From: Trachythela sp. YZ-2020
Lineage: Eukaryota > Cnidaria > Anthozoa > Malacalcyonacea > Clavulariidae
Length of the DNA: 64,000 bases
NCBI GenBank assembly: GCA_016169945.1
Contig: JADLSH010000114.1
Location: 868,001 to 932,000 of the forward strand
Direction of reading: 5' to 3'
Part shown: one piece after another, positions 41,040-51,850 of the stretch
How the letters are laid out: every line of letters starts with the position of its first letter
How positions within the stretch are numbered: the first letter of the stretch is position 1
Translations under genes and position numbers: made by a program
The notes under the pieces: generated by a model
Told to the model about the DNA's origin: nothing
Database searches by the model: none
Seen by the model: the letters and a program-made list of their open reading frames with translations, nothing else

Positions 41040-41765
41040 AGTGTGAAATACATAAACAAAAAAATGTAAGAATTTCAATTATTGCGAACAATTATTTTAT
41101 TAATAACACACAATAATATTGTTGCATTAATTATTAACATATAGTAAAATTTATAAAATATTAAATTATTTCATCTCAATTATACAATTTTTGTAAAAAT
41201 AATGTTTAAAACTTGTACACACAAATTTTGTAATTTATGTAATATATTAAATAAAACCCAGCCTAGCCTGCAAACAAATTTTCAACGTCCCTCTCTCCAG
41301 TTTCTTACCCACAGGGTACGAGATTGTTTCTTATCTAGCATGGAGAGTTTGCTTGCATGCTAAGCCGGGTTAAAATTCATGAGCTCATTGAGCTTGCAGT
41401 ATTCTTTGTCCAAACAGGAAAAGTACAGCTACTGCATATATAACAAGTTGCAACAATTAGTAAGTTTTAAAGTTGCAGAAAGTAAAGACCTCCGCTTAGG
41501 CTTTATATTGTATTCTTATATCCATGGAGATGGGTGTAATATTTTGAGGCACATTCTATTTCTAGGAACAAGCTCAAGGGGTGTAGCATTTTGAGGCATA
41601 CTCTATTTCTAGATATTTCTAGAAACAAGCTTTTAAGCTATTATTTGTGGTTGTCATCTCTTTGTCCAAGACAAAGTGATCCATGATTGAAAGATTGAAA
41701 TGAAGTATTTTGAACAAAGAATACATACCATAGACATATGCTTATTCACAATATTAAAATCAAAA
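41040..41765. other. noncoding interior of the Harbinger element
   Basis: AT-rich DNA between the two convergent genes. A duplicated GTGTAGCATTTTGAGGCA / GTGTAATATTTTGAGGCA block occurs near 41,535-41,600. Confidence 0.5.
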
Positions 41766-41768
41766 TAA

Positions 41769-42984
41769 TTAAATTAGGTTTTGCCCTTGCCTTGCCTGCA
41801 ATTCTTGCACCTCAAGTTTGTATTTTATGTTCAGAAACTTCATATTTTCTACTTCTATCGAGATCTTCTCTTTCTCCAATTCCAGAATTTCAATTTGCAT
41901 CCTTTGAACATCCTGTGTTGTTATTCGTCGTTTCCTGGTGCTGCCACTGCATAAGTAGAAAGCTTTCGGTGGTATTTTGATGTCTTGATGGTGTAGGGAA
42001 TGCCGATGTTGAGGCAAGCTGAGGTGCAGGTGTCACAAGGCACTCACTTGTTTCTGGTGCAACATCGCCTATTAAAGGCTCATGATGGTCCTCATACCCC
42101 AACAATTCATGCAGTGATGGCTGGTCCAGTGTTGAAAAAATGCTCTCGTCATCTGGTTCAATGAGCTGTGTTTCATTTATTATTGTTTGTGTTGGTGTTT
42201 CAGATCCTACGAAAAATAATTAAATTTTTGTTGAATAAGTACTAATTGTGCCCTGTTCATGTTGTTGTATATATTATAAAATATTTAAAGTTTTAAACCA
42301 AGTATGTTATATATTTAAAATTTAAAATTACAAAATAAAATTATTGTCAAATCTATAATATAATATTTGTAATTTGTCTAGAACTTATCTGAAAGTGAAG
42401 CTCTTGAGGTGTCTTCGCGCCCGGCGTAGTTTCTCGTTTTACGGACTGAGTTTATATAAATATTGACCGTATTTGAAAGCTAGGCGGTCTTTAATATGTA
42501 CCAAAATTAAAAGTTAAAAACGCCTGTCTATCTCAGCTCATACATAAAAAAGACAACCATTTTTGTTGATAAATTATGCATAAACCTACCAGATTCAATA
42601 CCCCCTGGTATACCGAAAAAGGCGGGTTCATCGCCAAAAAGTTCGATGATTCTTTGATTTACTTCGCTTGCCGGTTTTGGCGCGTTTTCTCCTCCGGTTT
42701 TTTGTTTTTGGCTTTTTTCTCTGCTGAAATCCTTCTTGGCGCTGCTGATGATTGTTCGCCATTTATCTTTAATTTCGTCCGTGGTTCTCCTGGCGACTCC
42801 TACCGCGTTTACCTTCTCCGTTATCACTTGCCAGACCTCTGCTTTTTTGTTTGTTTGTCAAGACACTCGAAAATTTATTCCGTATCACAGCTAGATTGTC
42901 TTCCGCTGCTTGCAGAATGAGCGTGCATTCTGAAGGCGAAAAATTTGGTTTACGAGATCGCTTTGCTTTCTCGGTGGCCGACAT
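41769..42984 (-). pseudogene. Harbinger Myb/SANT-like accessory protein (two-exon, damaged)
   Basis: From the ATG at 42,984 (MSATEKAKRSRKPNFSPSEC) the frame gives a Myb/SANT-like trihelix domain with VGVARRTTDEIKDKWRTI. A frameshift near 42,830 separates the parts. A second block at 42,200-41,769 encodes an acidic, proline-rich region and a charged coiled coil (RRITTQDVQRMQIEILELEK), joined through a probable intron. In Harbinger elements the Myb-like protein binds the ends and brings the nuclease into the nucleus. The start region reads straight into the TAAAG microsatellite upstream. Confidence 0.65.
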
Positions 42985-43012
42985 TTTGGAAATGATAACG
43001 GTAAAGATAACG

Positions 43013-43083
43013 GTAAAGTAAAGTAAAGTAAAGTAAAGTAAAGTAAAGTAAAGTAAAGTAAAGTAAAGTAAAGTAAAGTAGTA
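43013..43083. repeat. TAAAG pentanucleotide microsatellite
   Basis: About thirteen AGTAA/TAAAG units. A block with CTTTCTCGGTGGCCGACATT before it is duplicated at 43,199-43,260 together with a shorter repeat, showing a local tandem duplication of about 230 bp. Confidence 0.85.
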
Positions 43084-43511
43084 AAGAGAAACAAAACACA
43101 TTTTATATTTATGCGCAATTCCGCTATTCCTCGCGCTTCATACGCATTTTTCATTTTATTCGCCGCATTAACATAACGCATTTTATCAGTGGATAACTAT
43201 CTTTCTCGGTGGCCGACATTGGAAAATGATAACAGTAAAGATAACGGTAAAGTAAAAGTAAAGTAAAAGTAAAGTACTGTAAAAGTAAAAAGTAAAGTAG
43301 TAAAGCAAAGTAAAGTAAAAATTAATTGTACCTGTCATTTTACATAGCAACGCATAACAACGAGCTTACGAAGGATAGCTATTCACCCCGCTATTCGCGC
43401 TTCATACAACGCATTTTTATCCAGTGGATAACTATCCACCGGATAGAAGATTTATCCGCAGGATAGGACTTATCCACCGGATAACTTATCCACCTTTGAT
43501 ACAACCGGCCC

Positions 43512-43660
43512 CTGGTGTTACATGATCGAACTTTTTAATATTTGTGATGATTCGGCAAGCAAAGTTCTGTACTGTTTGTAATTTCTTTAAGTTTTTTGAT
43601 GAAGTATTAGCCCACACAGTAGAACAGTATAACAGCTTGTTAATTACCAGTGCTTCGATG
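43512..43660 (-). pseudogene. LINE RT fragment, proximal part (right of the Harbinger insertion)
   Basis: On the minus strand it reads INKLLYCSTVWANTSS, LQTVQNFACRIITN and KKFDHVTP, closely like the intact LINE at 35.7-38.7 kb (its KLYYCSTIWSNSS and RKFDHITP). The frame ends exactly at the Harbinger insertion point. Confidence 0.75.
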
Positions 43661-44237
43661 AGTAATCATAAAGAAAAACCCGCAAAGCTATTCTTGTTGA
43701 TCACGCGGCATTTTTCTCAATTGGGCGGTGTTAACGAAATAATTATTAAGAGCACGGTTTTGACAATGTCAGTGTCATCATGGCAACATGGCGAAAATCT
43801 GTAATTAAATGCATAAAATTGTTTGCAACTGAAAAACGAAGTCGGTGATCCATGCTTTTTATTTTATACACCAACAGAGCATGATGTTCTGTTTAATAAA
43901 ATCCTTTAGTGTGTGGTTTTTTAGACACAAAATTTTATTGCATTAAAGATTTTCAGATAACTTGTTTAATTGAAATATGGAAAATATGGAATAAATTTGA
44001 AGATCATTAAGGGTAAAACAAAGGAGTAAAACGCCTATCAAATTAACTCTTTTATATCGTGAAAGGGGCAAACAAATGATTGTCCACAAAGCATAATTAT
44101 GGGGAACTTTACTCCAAGCAAACCGAGTGAACTGTTGTTTTTCAGTTTCCATTTGATTTTGATCAGTTAACGTTCTTCTTTAATATATTTGAATGACATG
44201 GACAGCCAAGGTCAGCCGGATAAACGACAGTTAGCTT
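43661..44237. other. intergenic sequence, no gene seen
   Basis: No coding signature, terminus or repeat was recognised. Confidence 0.45.
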
Positions 44238-44420
44238 TAGAACAAATTGAGGGGTTGCTTCGCGTGTGCCTAAAAGATATAAACAAAATCTCGACGTTTC
44301 GAGCTAAAGCCCTTCGTCTGGAGAAATAATAATTTCTCCTGACAAAGGGCTTTAGCTCGAAACGTCGAGATTTTGTTTATATCTTTTAGGCACACGCGAA
44401 GCAACCCTCAATTTGTTCTA
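44238..44420. repeat. near-perfect 183-bp hairpin (foldback MITE)
   Basis: Arms of about 77 bp (from TAGAACAAATTGAGGGGTTG to GAGCTAAAGCCCTT) are inverted copies with very few mismatches. The centre GGAGAAATAATAATTTCTCC is itself self-complementary. The arms include CTCGAAACGTCGA, a motif also found at 60.76 and 63.08 kb. It would form a long stem if transcribed. Confidence 0.85.
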
Positions 44421-45533
44421 TATGTCCGTGGCCGACGCTGATTTAAAGTCTAAGTTAGCTTTAGGATCGCCTTTAGGACGTCCTTGACTTTGAGCTAGTT
44501 CTACTAGATACATTTTTATCCCAAAGCAAAGGATTGAAGGCGGCCAAATGACTTTTTAAATAGCATTTCGTTTGTCCATAGTCCCTATAATACAGTGTCT
44601 GGAAACGCGGTAAACTTGAAAGTTTATAGCCATGTCCGTAGGTTAATATGTTGAGGGTGTACTGAGAGTGCACGTTTTCTTTGTTTTACAAATATTAATA
44701 TTCAGCTGCAGGGATTTATTGGCTGCTTCCTTCATTATGCTGAAAGAACAATGCATGTGTTTACAGAGCGTGAAGGTGCACAAACATGAACAAAAACACT
44801 GTGTTATAGGGACTATGGTTTGTCCGCTATCAATTCGTCCGTCAGGCCGTATCCACGTTTTAATCCGCGTTTTAATCCACGTTTTAATCCACGTGTTATC
44901 CTAACCACAGACGCCATCGGTCCGGTCTATTCAAAACAAACACATTTTGCTAATGCATTGGAAAAATGTGTCTTTAATTCAATAATAGCTAAATGTTGTT
45001 ATCACTTTACCAAACAAATTATAACGTTCGATATCGCAGTAGAAAGTTAAGAGTTAATTTTAATGCAGTATAAGGTTAAAGCGGGTATATAATAAATATT
45101 GAAATAGGTCCACAGATTTGTTTTGTCAAGACGTATATTTTGAACTGTTGCTTGCCTACAGACACCTGTCAACCTGTCTCAAAGAAACGCGTACGTTGTC
45201 ACAACGATTACATCGTACTACAGTAACATATAAGCCTATTTAGATCTCAAGCCAGACTACAGGATATGAAATCATGATGTATTTGTGAGGCTTAAATTCC
45301 ATGATAAGGTAAGAAGTGGATAAATTCAATGTTTACAATAGTGGAGTATTTTAGTGGAATAGATAACTAAGGCAAAACCATGCCTCGGAATCGGTTTCAA
45401 CACAGATATATCTGTATTCAATTCTAAATGTTTTAAATTTTCCGACACATGCCTCCACACCCCTCTAGAAACCTCCTTTTCACATTTGTGCCGTTGATAT
45501 ATTAAATTTTATCCTTAGGCTATGGGGTCCACA
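44421..45533. other. intergenic sequence, no gene seen
   Basis: It contains short CACGTTTTAATC tandem units (about 44,851-44,893) and no coding signature. Confidence 0.45.
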
Positions 45534-45790
45534 CAGTGTGACCAGATTCTAAAAATTAATTATGCCAAGCAGCCGACTAAATTATGCTCAACTGAAATAA
45601 ATTATGCTAAAAAAGCGGAACCGTTTAAATTTATTTTAAAATGTTACTATTAATTTGAAAATTGAAATTGTAAAATGAAAATATTTTAGCATTTTAAACA
45701 AGCTACAGTTTTGCTAGCAAAAGCCATGCAGCACGAGCACAGAATAAATCTAAGTGGAATAAATTAAAGCACGTTCTTCCATAGGCGACC

Positions 45791-47337
45791 CAATCTTGGG
45801 TAGAGTTGTATTACTATACTACAAGTTTGTTTAACAGTAATGTGATAAAATGTGTATTTTTTAAATAAAATTTACTTTCCTAATTGGTAGGTTGTGTCCT
45901 CCTTTTGTTCCTTCTTTGTTGAGCTATTAATTTATCGCGCCTTCTCGCTTGATGCCTGCGGTCGCTACTGAATACATAATGGCGTTAAAAGGCTAACGAT
46001 TCTCAGCCCCGACCCGTCGAGACAAACATTTCAACTCGTGAATTCTCCCCCTTAAATTGCTTTATTCTCCAAGGAAATTCGCCATCATGTAGAACAAACA
46101 CTGATCTTTCATATATAACAATACTTTAACATTTTGTGCAATTTTGGAACCAATATTTTATCAATAGAAATGGGACCCCGGTCTATGGGCCAATTGCGGA
46201 ATTGCAAAGCATCATGGTAGTTTAGTTACACGGCAGAATTTTTCAACATGGCGATTGTATTTTTCGAACGAGGGAAGGTGCTAAACACATGGGAATTGAA
46301 AGAAAAGTTTTATCATTTTCACTTCGATTAAAGTTTATATGAAATCTGTACGGCTTGTTTTATATTTCTACTTTGTCTTGGGTTTCTACGAGCGAGTGTG
46401 GTTGAAATATTCAACATCGCGTACAGAGTCACTGAAGCGGGGAAGGAGTTCGATTCGAGGTTGTCAGACACAAATTTTGGAATAGTTCACAATACAAAGG
46501 TGAGTACTGCATTAAATTATTTTCAGGATAAGGAACACGTTGTGACTCATTGCTTGCCTGAAAATTTCGGCGATCGATTTAATTCTAGCGACTTGAGAGT
46601 AAAAAATGTTTGCACACTTGACCGTCCCGAAACAACACATGTTTGATCAAACTTTATTCTCACAAACCAAAACATTGAGGTTGTTTGGCAGGAAAAATAA
46701 AAACAGTTGCTGTTTGAAATACCGAGCTTTCACATTTCAAAGGTTTTCGATGTTACAAAAAATGTTTAAAAGTGCTATTCACTACTGTTCAAGTGTCTTA
46801 CTGGAGTTTTTTAACCACAACATATTTGCTTGTTTCGAGTATATTTTGGAAAGTTTCGAGGCGTTTGGTTTACGGTCTGTTTTGATAAATATGGCAAGTG
46901 ACATGGAAAAAGTGCCTAAAGGTGAAAAGTGCGGGGGAACGACCTGTTGTGTGGCACTTTGTCGAAGCAACAGTGTAAAAAATCCGGAATTATTCTTCCA
47001 TAAATTTCCTCTGGATTCAAGCTTAAATTAAAGGAAATATGGCTAAGTTTATTGGGAATACAAAGAAAACCTTTAAAAGCCACAACGTGTGTTCCTTACA
47101 CTTTCCCGGTGGAAAGAAATCCTTTGGTGCATTGCCAACTGTCCTTAAAATATCATGCAGACAAACTGTAAACAGTACCCAAGGCAGGGAACATATTTTA
47201 GACAATGACACTACTGAAACAACCCAGTCTGAACAACAAACAACTGGCAGCATAGAGGCACAAGCGTCAATCAATGAAAAATTAAAAACTGAACATGCAG
47301 CTTTAAAAAGAAAATATGACGAGTTATCATCTAAATA
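45791..47337. repeat. left arm of a 1.5-kb palindrome
   Basis: Inverted copy of 48,270-50,106 (minus two later changes there). The inner 1.2 kb is nearly identical by eye, including coding frames; the outer 0.3 kb is more diverged. It starts at CAATCTTGGGTAGAGTTG. Confidence 0.88.
46606..47335 (+). pseudogene. THAP-domain gene piece, left palindrome arm
   Basis: This is the inverted twin of the right-arm gene: MASDMEKVPKGEKCGGTTCC with CCVALCRSN and ELFFHKFPLD, then a stop and one-base frame change, then HNVCSLHFPGGKKSFGALP and a helical tail cut at the palindrome junction. It carries the same lesion as its twin. Confidence 0.7.
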
Positions 47338-47338
47338 A

Positions 47339-47830
47339 TGTTGGCTCTGCAGAATCATATAACAAGCAGTTTGGACTTGCACCAAGCCATGGAGCTTCTG
47401 TGTTAATAATTAACCTACACTGAATACATGCAGTCATCAGTTCATCGAAATTCTTTTGCTCCAAATATTTTTCAATGGCAGTCTGCTCATTACTGTTGGC
47501 CCACTGACATGCTTTTGGGGGCTTTGTAACATTACTTGCTGGCAATAGGATTTTGCTAAGTAGTGATGTGGGGAAAACATGTTCTCTTCGTTTCATTACT
47601 GTACCGAAATATGAGGCAGTTAAACGACCTCGTCGTTCATGAAACCAAAGTTTGCTCTGTGACTGACCTCTTGTATTGCATTCAATGTCAACCATTTGTT
47701 CTTTGGTTGTAAAAATAATGTTTTCAGTATGTGGTGTATACTCCAGAGAAGGTAAATGTTTACACACTTCCGCAAAGTTAGGAACAGTAATTTGTTCCAG
47801 TATAGATTCTCTTATTTCAGTATTGTACAT
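47339..47830 (-). pseudogene. YqaJ-type nuclease (5' part) of the ISL2EU-like element
   Basis: The frame contains LWFHERRGRLTASYFGTVMK, the R-x-x-R-x-TAS-x-FG block of YqaJ/lambda-exonuclease-like recombinases, followed by ACQWANSNEQTAIEKYLEQK. It breaks off in TEAPWLGASPNCLL, where the palindrome arm begins; the downstream catalytic residues are lost. The gene lies directly behind the transposase on the same strand. Confidence 0.75.
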
Positions 47831-47884
47831 TTGAATTGCAAATAGGTTTGCATCATTGAATGCTGTTTTTGAAGCATTATGCTA

Positions 47885-48720
47885 TGGCATAGTTTGTTGT
47901 ATGTAATCACATGATGCCCAAATGGGTAGGGCTCTTAACTTGTGATAGAGAAACTCTAACCAAGTAGCCCAGATACGGGATACGTGTGCTTCTGAAATGC
48001 CAAATCGGTGAGCAATGTCCACCCCCATAAGACCACAACCATAAACAACTCCTGCTCTGGCGACATTGACCTTTTTCGCCCCAGCTTTTTTTCCGATTCT
48101 GCTGAATATTCTACATTGTTACTTGAACCAGCATAAGTTAAGAAATTACATGCCGGTTGCAGAAAGTCAAAGAAAACTTTAAATGTTGCATAATTTTGAA
48201 AACCTGTGTAGAATTTAAAATTTGTGTCACTGGCGAGTACATGCTCTATTGGCAGTACACACTGTTCGTATTTAGATGATAACTCGTCATATTTTCTTTT
48301 TAAAGCTGCATGTTCAGTTTTTAATTTTTCATTGATTGACGCTTGTGCCTCTATGCTGCCAGTTGTTTGTTGTTCAGACTGGGTTGTTTCAGTAGTGTCA
48401 TTGTCTAAAATATGTTCCCTGCCTTGGGTACTGTTTACAGTTTGTCTGCATGATATTTTAAGGACAGTTGGCAATGCACCAAAGGATTTCTTTCCACCGG
48501 GAAAGTGTAAGGAACACACGTTGTGGCTTTTAAAGGTTTTCTTTGTATTCCCAATAAATTTAGCCATATTTCCTTTAATTTAAGCTTGAATCCAGAGGAA
48601 ATTTATGGAAGAATAATTCCGGATTTTTTACACTGTTGCTTCGACAAAGTGCCACACAACAGGTCGTTCCCCCGCACTTTTCACCTTTAGGCACTTTTTC
48701 CATGTCACTTGCCATATTTA
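47885..48720 (-). pseudogene. THAP transposase N-terminal half
   Basis: After the THAP domain (48,720 to about 48,440) the frame at 48,567-47,956 continues through TGFQNYATFKVFFDFLQPAC and SPEQELFMVVVLWGWTL. A changed frame then gives DIAHRFGISEAHVSRIWATW, the helix-turn-helix of DDE_Tnp_4 transposases. No DDE core follows. A stop and one-base frame change splits the THAP domain near 48,570, and a further frame change lies near 47,990. Confidence 0.75.
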
Positions 48721-50106
48721 TCAAAACAGACCGTAAACCAAACGCCTCGAAACTTTCCAAAATATACTCGAAACAAGCAAATATGTTGTGGTTAAAAAAC
48801 TCCAGTAAGACACTTGAACAGCAGTGAATAGCACTTTTAAACATTTTTTGTAACATCGAAAACCTTTGAAATGTGAAAGCTCGGTATTTCAAACAGCAAC
48901 TGTTTTTATTTTTCCTGCCAAACAACCTCAATGTTTTGGTTTGTGAGAATAAAGTTTGATCAAACATGTGTTGTTTCGGGACGGTCAAGTGTGCAAACAT
49001 TTTTGACTCTCAAGTCGCTAGAATTAAATCGATCGCCGAAATTTTCAGGCAAGCAATGAGTCACAACGTGTTCCTTATCCTGAAAATAATTTAATGCAGT
49101 ACTCACCTTTGTATTGTGAACTATTCCAAAATTTGTGTCTGACAACCTCGAATCGAACTCCTTCCCCGCTTCAGTGACTCTGTACGCGATGTTGAATATT
49201 TCAACCACACTCGCTCGTAGAAACCCAAGACAAAGTAGAAATATAAAACAAGCCGTACAGATTTCATATAAACTTTAATCGAAGTGAAAATGATGAAACT
49301 TTTCTTTCAATTCCCATGTGTTTAGCACCTTCCCTCGTTCGAAAAATACAATCGCCATGTTGAAAAATTCTGCCGTGTAACTAAACTACCATGATGCTTT
49401 GCAATTCCGCAATTGGCCCATTGATGCTGCAAAGACCGAAAATTGATTTCGCAGCAGCTTGGCAACCTGGCCTTTTCCACGATTGAGATTTACAGGGAGG
49501 TGCAACGCCAATTTGCAAATACCAAACAGGTATTTTCGGTTACAGCCAGCCAATCACAACCGCGCTTGCGATTGTTTACAATTTTCAAAATCTGATATTC
49601 AAAAAGACTATAAATCAAGATGCTTTCGTCACATTCCCTTATAAATCTCAACGGTAGAGAAGGCCTGGTCGCCAAGTTGCCGCGGTATCAATTTTCGGTC
49701 TTTACAGCATTAATAGAGCGGGGATTCCATTTCCATTGATAAAATATTGGTTCCAAAATTGCACGAAATGTTAATGTATTGTTACATATGAAAGATCAGT
49801 GTTTGTTCTACATGATGGCGAATTTCCTTGGAGAATAAAGCAATTTAAGGGGGAGAATTTACGAGTTGAAATGTTTGTCTCGACGGGTCGGAGCTGAGAA
49901 GTTTCTAACCCTATTATGTATTCAGTAGCGACCGCAGGCATCAAGCGAAAAGTCACGACGAATTAATAGCTCAACAAAGAAGGAATAAAAGCAGAACACA
50001 AGCTATCAATCAGACAAGTAAATTTTATTTGAAAAATACACATTTTATCACATATTTTTACTATTAAAAAACTTATAGTATACTAATACAACTCTACCCA
50101 AGATTG
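48270..50106. repeat. right arm of the palindrome
   Basis: Inverted partner of 45,791-47,337, interrupted by a 290-bp MITE at about 49,421-49,711. Confidence 0.88.
49421..49711. mobile_element. MITE inserted in the right palindrome arm
   Basis: The ends ATGCTGCAAAGACCGAAAAT and, inverted, ATGCTGTAAAGACCGAAAAT begin about 75 bp of imperfect inverted repeat. The left palindrome arm reads straight through the site (46,186-46,196), so it is the empty allele. There is no coding capacity. Confidence 0.75.
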
Positions 50107-50125
50107 AACCGCCAGTGGGTTCTTC

Positions 50126-51140
50126 TACCCTGGTTGCCAGAGGTTCTTGGATTCCGACCTATTATTCTCGCTCGTATTTTGTTTCACGCGGGGCGGAAGA
50201 GAACCTCTGGTGGCACGCGATAGACCACTTTCATAATTCAGATGAGTTTAAATATTCTTTTATGTGCATCTTAATGAGCCTTATCAGCCTCGTTTCTGTG
50301 ACTGAAATTGAATAGAATTTATTAACCTGAACGAGGTCAATGAGGCTTATTAAGATGAACATAAAAGAATATTTCAACTCATCAAAATTATGAAAGTGGT
50401 CTATATGAATCTCACTTCCATGTTCAGTTACAGTTACAGAACTTGTAAAACCGGTTTTCTATTTTGTGACGTATTTTGAACAGTTAACTTCCGGTCATAC
50501 TGTTTCTTGTCAGATTGTCAGAGAAATTTTGAAATGGCCCCAGAAATCTTCAGGAATATACGTATAAATGCATTAATATTTGACGAATATATGATGTTAG
50601 CGTATCCAAATCATGTCTGGCGAATTATAACTTATAATCGGTGATGTAAAAGCTAAGCACGAACATTGTTGCCGCCATTTGGCCACGGAAAGAAACACTA
50701 ACTAAATATGCCTATAGTATTTAATACAAATAAGCGTACCGACTTCTCCCCCATTTTGACGAATTTTAACCAAATTATATCGATGTTTCTTCTACAAAAC
50801 ATACGAAATTTCAAGACAAAAACTTCAGCTATAATTTAAGCCCAATATCGTATCTTTCCGTGGCTGAAAGGCGACAAAAATGTTCGCTGAATAAACTATA
50901 AAATACATACATTTAACATTTTGTTATTTTTGTATAGCAAACCGGTTTTTTGTTTAACCAATCACATCGATTCTATAACTGCTAATTATAACTGACCAAT
51001 CTTGTGCTTGGTACAAATTTTGTACCAAGGGAAGTGAGATTCATATCGCGTGCCGCCAGATGTTCTCTTCCGCCCCGCGTGAAACAAAATACGAGCGAGA
51101 ATAATAGGGCGGAATACAAGAACCTCTGGCAACCAGGGTG
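50126..51140. mobile_element. MULE-like foldback element with 9-bp duplication (1015 bp)
   Basis: The inverted ends of about 105 bp begin TACCCTGGTTGCCAGAGG and, from the other side, CACCCTGGTTGCCAGAGG. GGGTTCTTC flanks it on both sides (50,117-50,125 and 51,141-51,149). Nine-base duplications with long inverted ends are typical of Mutator-like elements. A second hairpin lies inside (about 50,225-50,410). Confidence 0.78.
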
Positions 51141-51497
51141 GGGTTCTTCAAGCCTACCCAGAGAGCTTGCTCGTAGGCTAAGCCAATGCAATGATGTCAT
51201 AATCGTCATCATTATGGTAATGAAATGAGAAATAAAGCAAGTATACAAGACTAGGGACTACTATGATTGTCTGAGCGCATTAATCTGGTTACAAATAACC
51301 AGTATTGGGGAGATTTTTTAAACGTTCCTTCTAAAATAACATTTAATGAAATATGTCCTAATATTATGCTAATATTACGCTGATCCTGCAGTAAGTAAAT
51401 GCAAGAATTGTGCTAAATTTTTCATCATGTTGAACATGTTTCCAAATGATGAAATTATGCTACACTAGCATAATTATGCTAAATCTGGTAACAACTG

Positions 51498-51850
51498 GAT
51501 TCACAGTACACAGTAGGAAAAGCAACAAAAGAACCGCATTCGTTCATGGAGTAAAAAAATATTAATATTATTAAATTAAAATTTAATTATAATTTGAATA
51601 TTAAAGAAAGAATTTGTTGATTCTACCAGTTAGAATTCAATGTGGGAAAATACTGAAAATAAAAAAACATCTGAATTGTAAAACCAGCCTCCATGAAAAT
51701 CTGCAATGAGTCAGACTTTAATTGGAAATGATATTAAAAAATGGACTATAACTTGTCAGATCACTAGATTTAATTATTTGTCTGCAATTCTATTATTTTT
51801 ATAGATTCTTTTTGCAGAAAATTATCAAATGACGTAAATTTTGCAACACA
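51498..51850. other. upstream region of the NLR-like gene
   Basis: AT-rich sequence. A pyrimidine-rich acceptor-like site (GATTCTTTTTGCAG, ending near 51,820) could be the 3' end of a 5' UTR intron. A TGACGTAA element lies just before the start codon. Confidence 0.4.

Larger units (their letters stand above)
39034..43511. mobile_element. PIF/Harbinger DNA transposon (4478 bp)
   Basis: The first 28 bp of each end are identical in inverted orientation (starting GGGCCGGTTGTATCAAAGG). Subterminal palindromic TATCCGNNGGATA motifs are repeated at both ends and may bind transposase. Inside are convergent genes for a HARBI1-like nuclease (plus) and a Myb/SANT-like protein (minus), the usual Harbinger pair. 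The flanking LINE frame rejoins when the element and one CTG are removed. Both genes are damaged, so this copy is not autonomous. Confidence 0.88.
45791..50106 (-). mobile_element. ISL2EU-like transposon in fold-back form
   Basis: Read on the minus strand from 50,106, the element has a noncoding start, a THAP domain, a helix-turn-helix region of the transposase and a YqaJ-type nuclease fragment, then an inverted copy of its own first 1.5 kb. THAP transposase plus YqaJ nuclease is an ISL2EU combination. The DDE catalytic region and the original 3' end are missing, replaced by the inverted duplicate. A target duplication was not resolved. Confidence 0.65.
45534..51497. mobile_element. hAT-like composite element hosting nested transposons
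   Basis: The ends CAGTGTGACCAGATT and, inverted, CAGTTGTTACCAGATT are followed inward by AATTATGC blocks. The flanking 8-mers GGTCCACA and GATTCACA agree at six of eight positions, consistent with an old hAT duplication. No hAT transposase is visible; the interior is occupied by younger elements. The boundary call is tentative. Confidence 0.5.

Noticed and set aside
42769..43181. Frames repeating LLYFT
   Set aside because: Produced by the TAAAG microsatellite; only the Myb-like part downstream is real.
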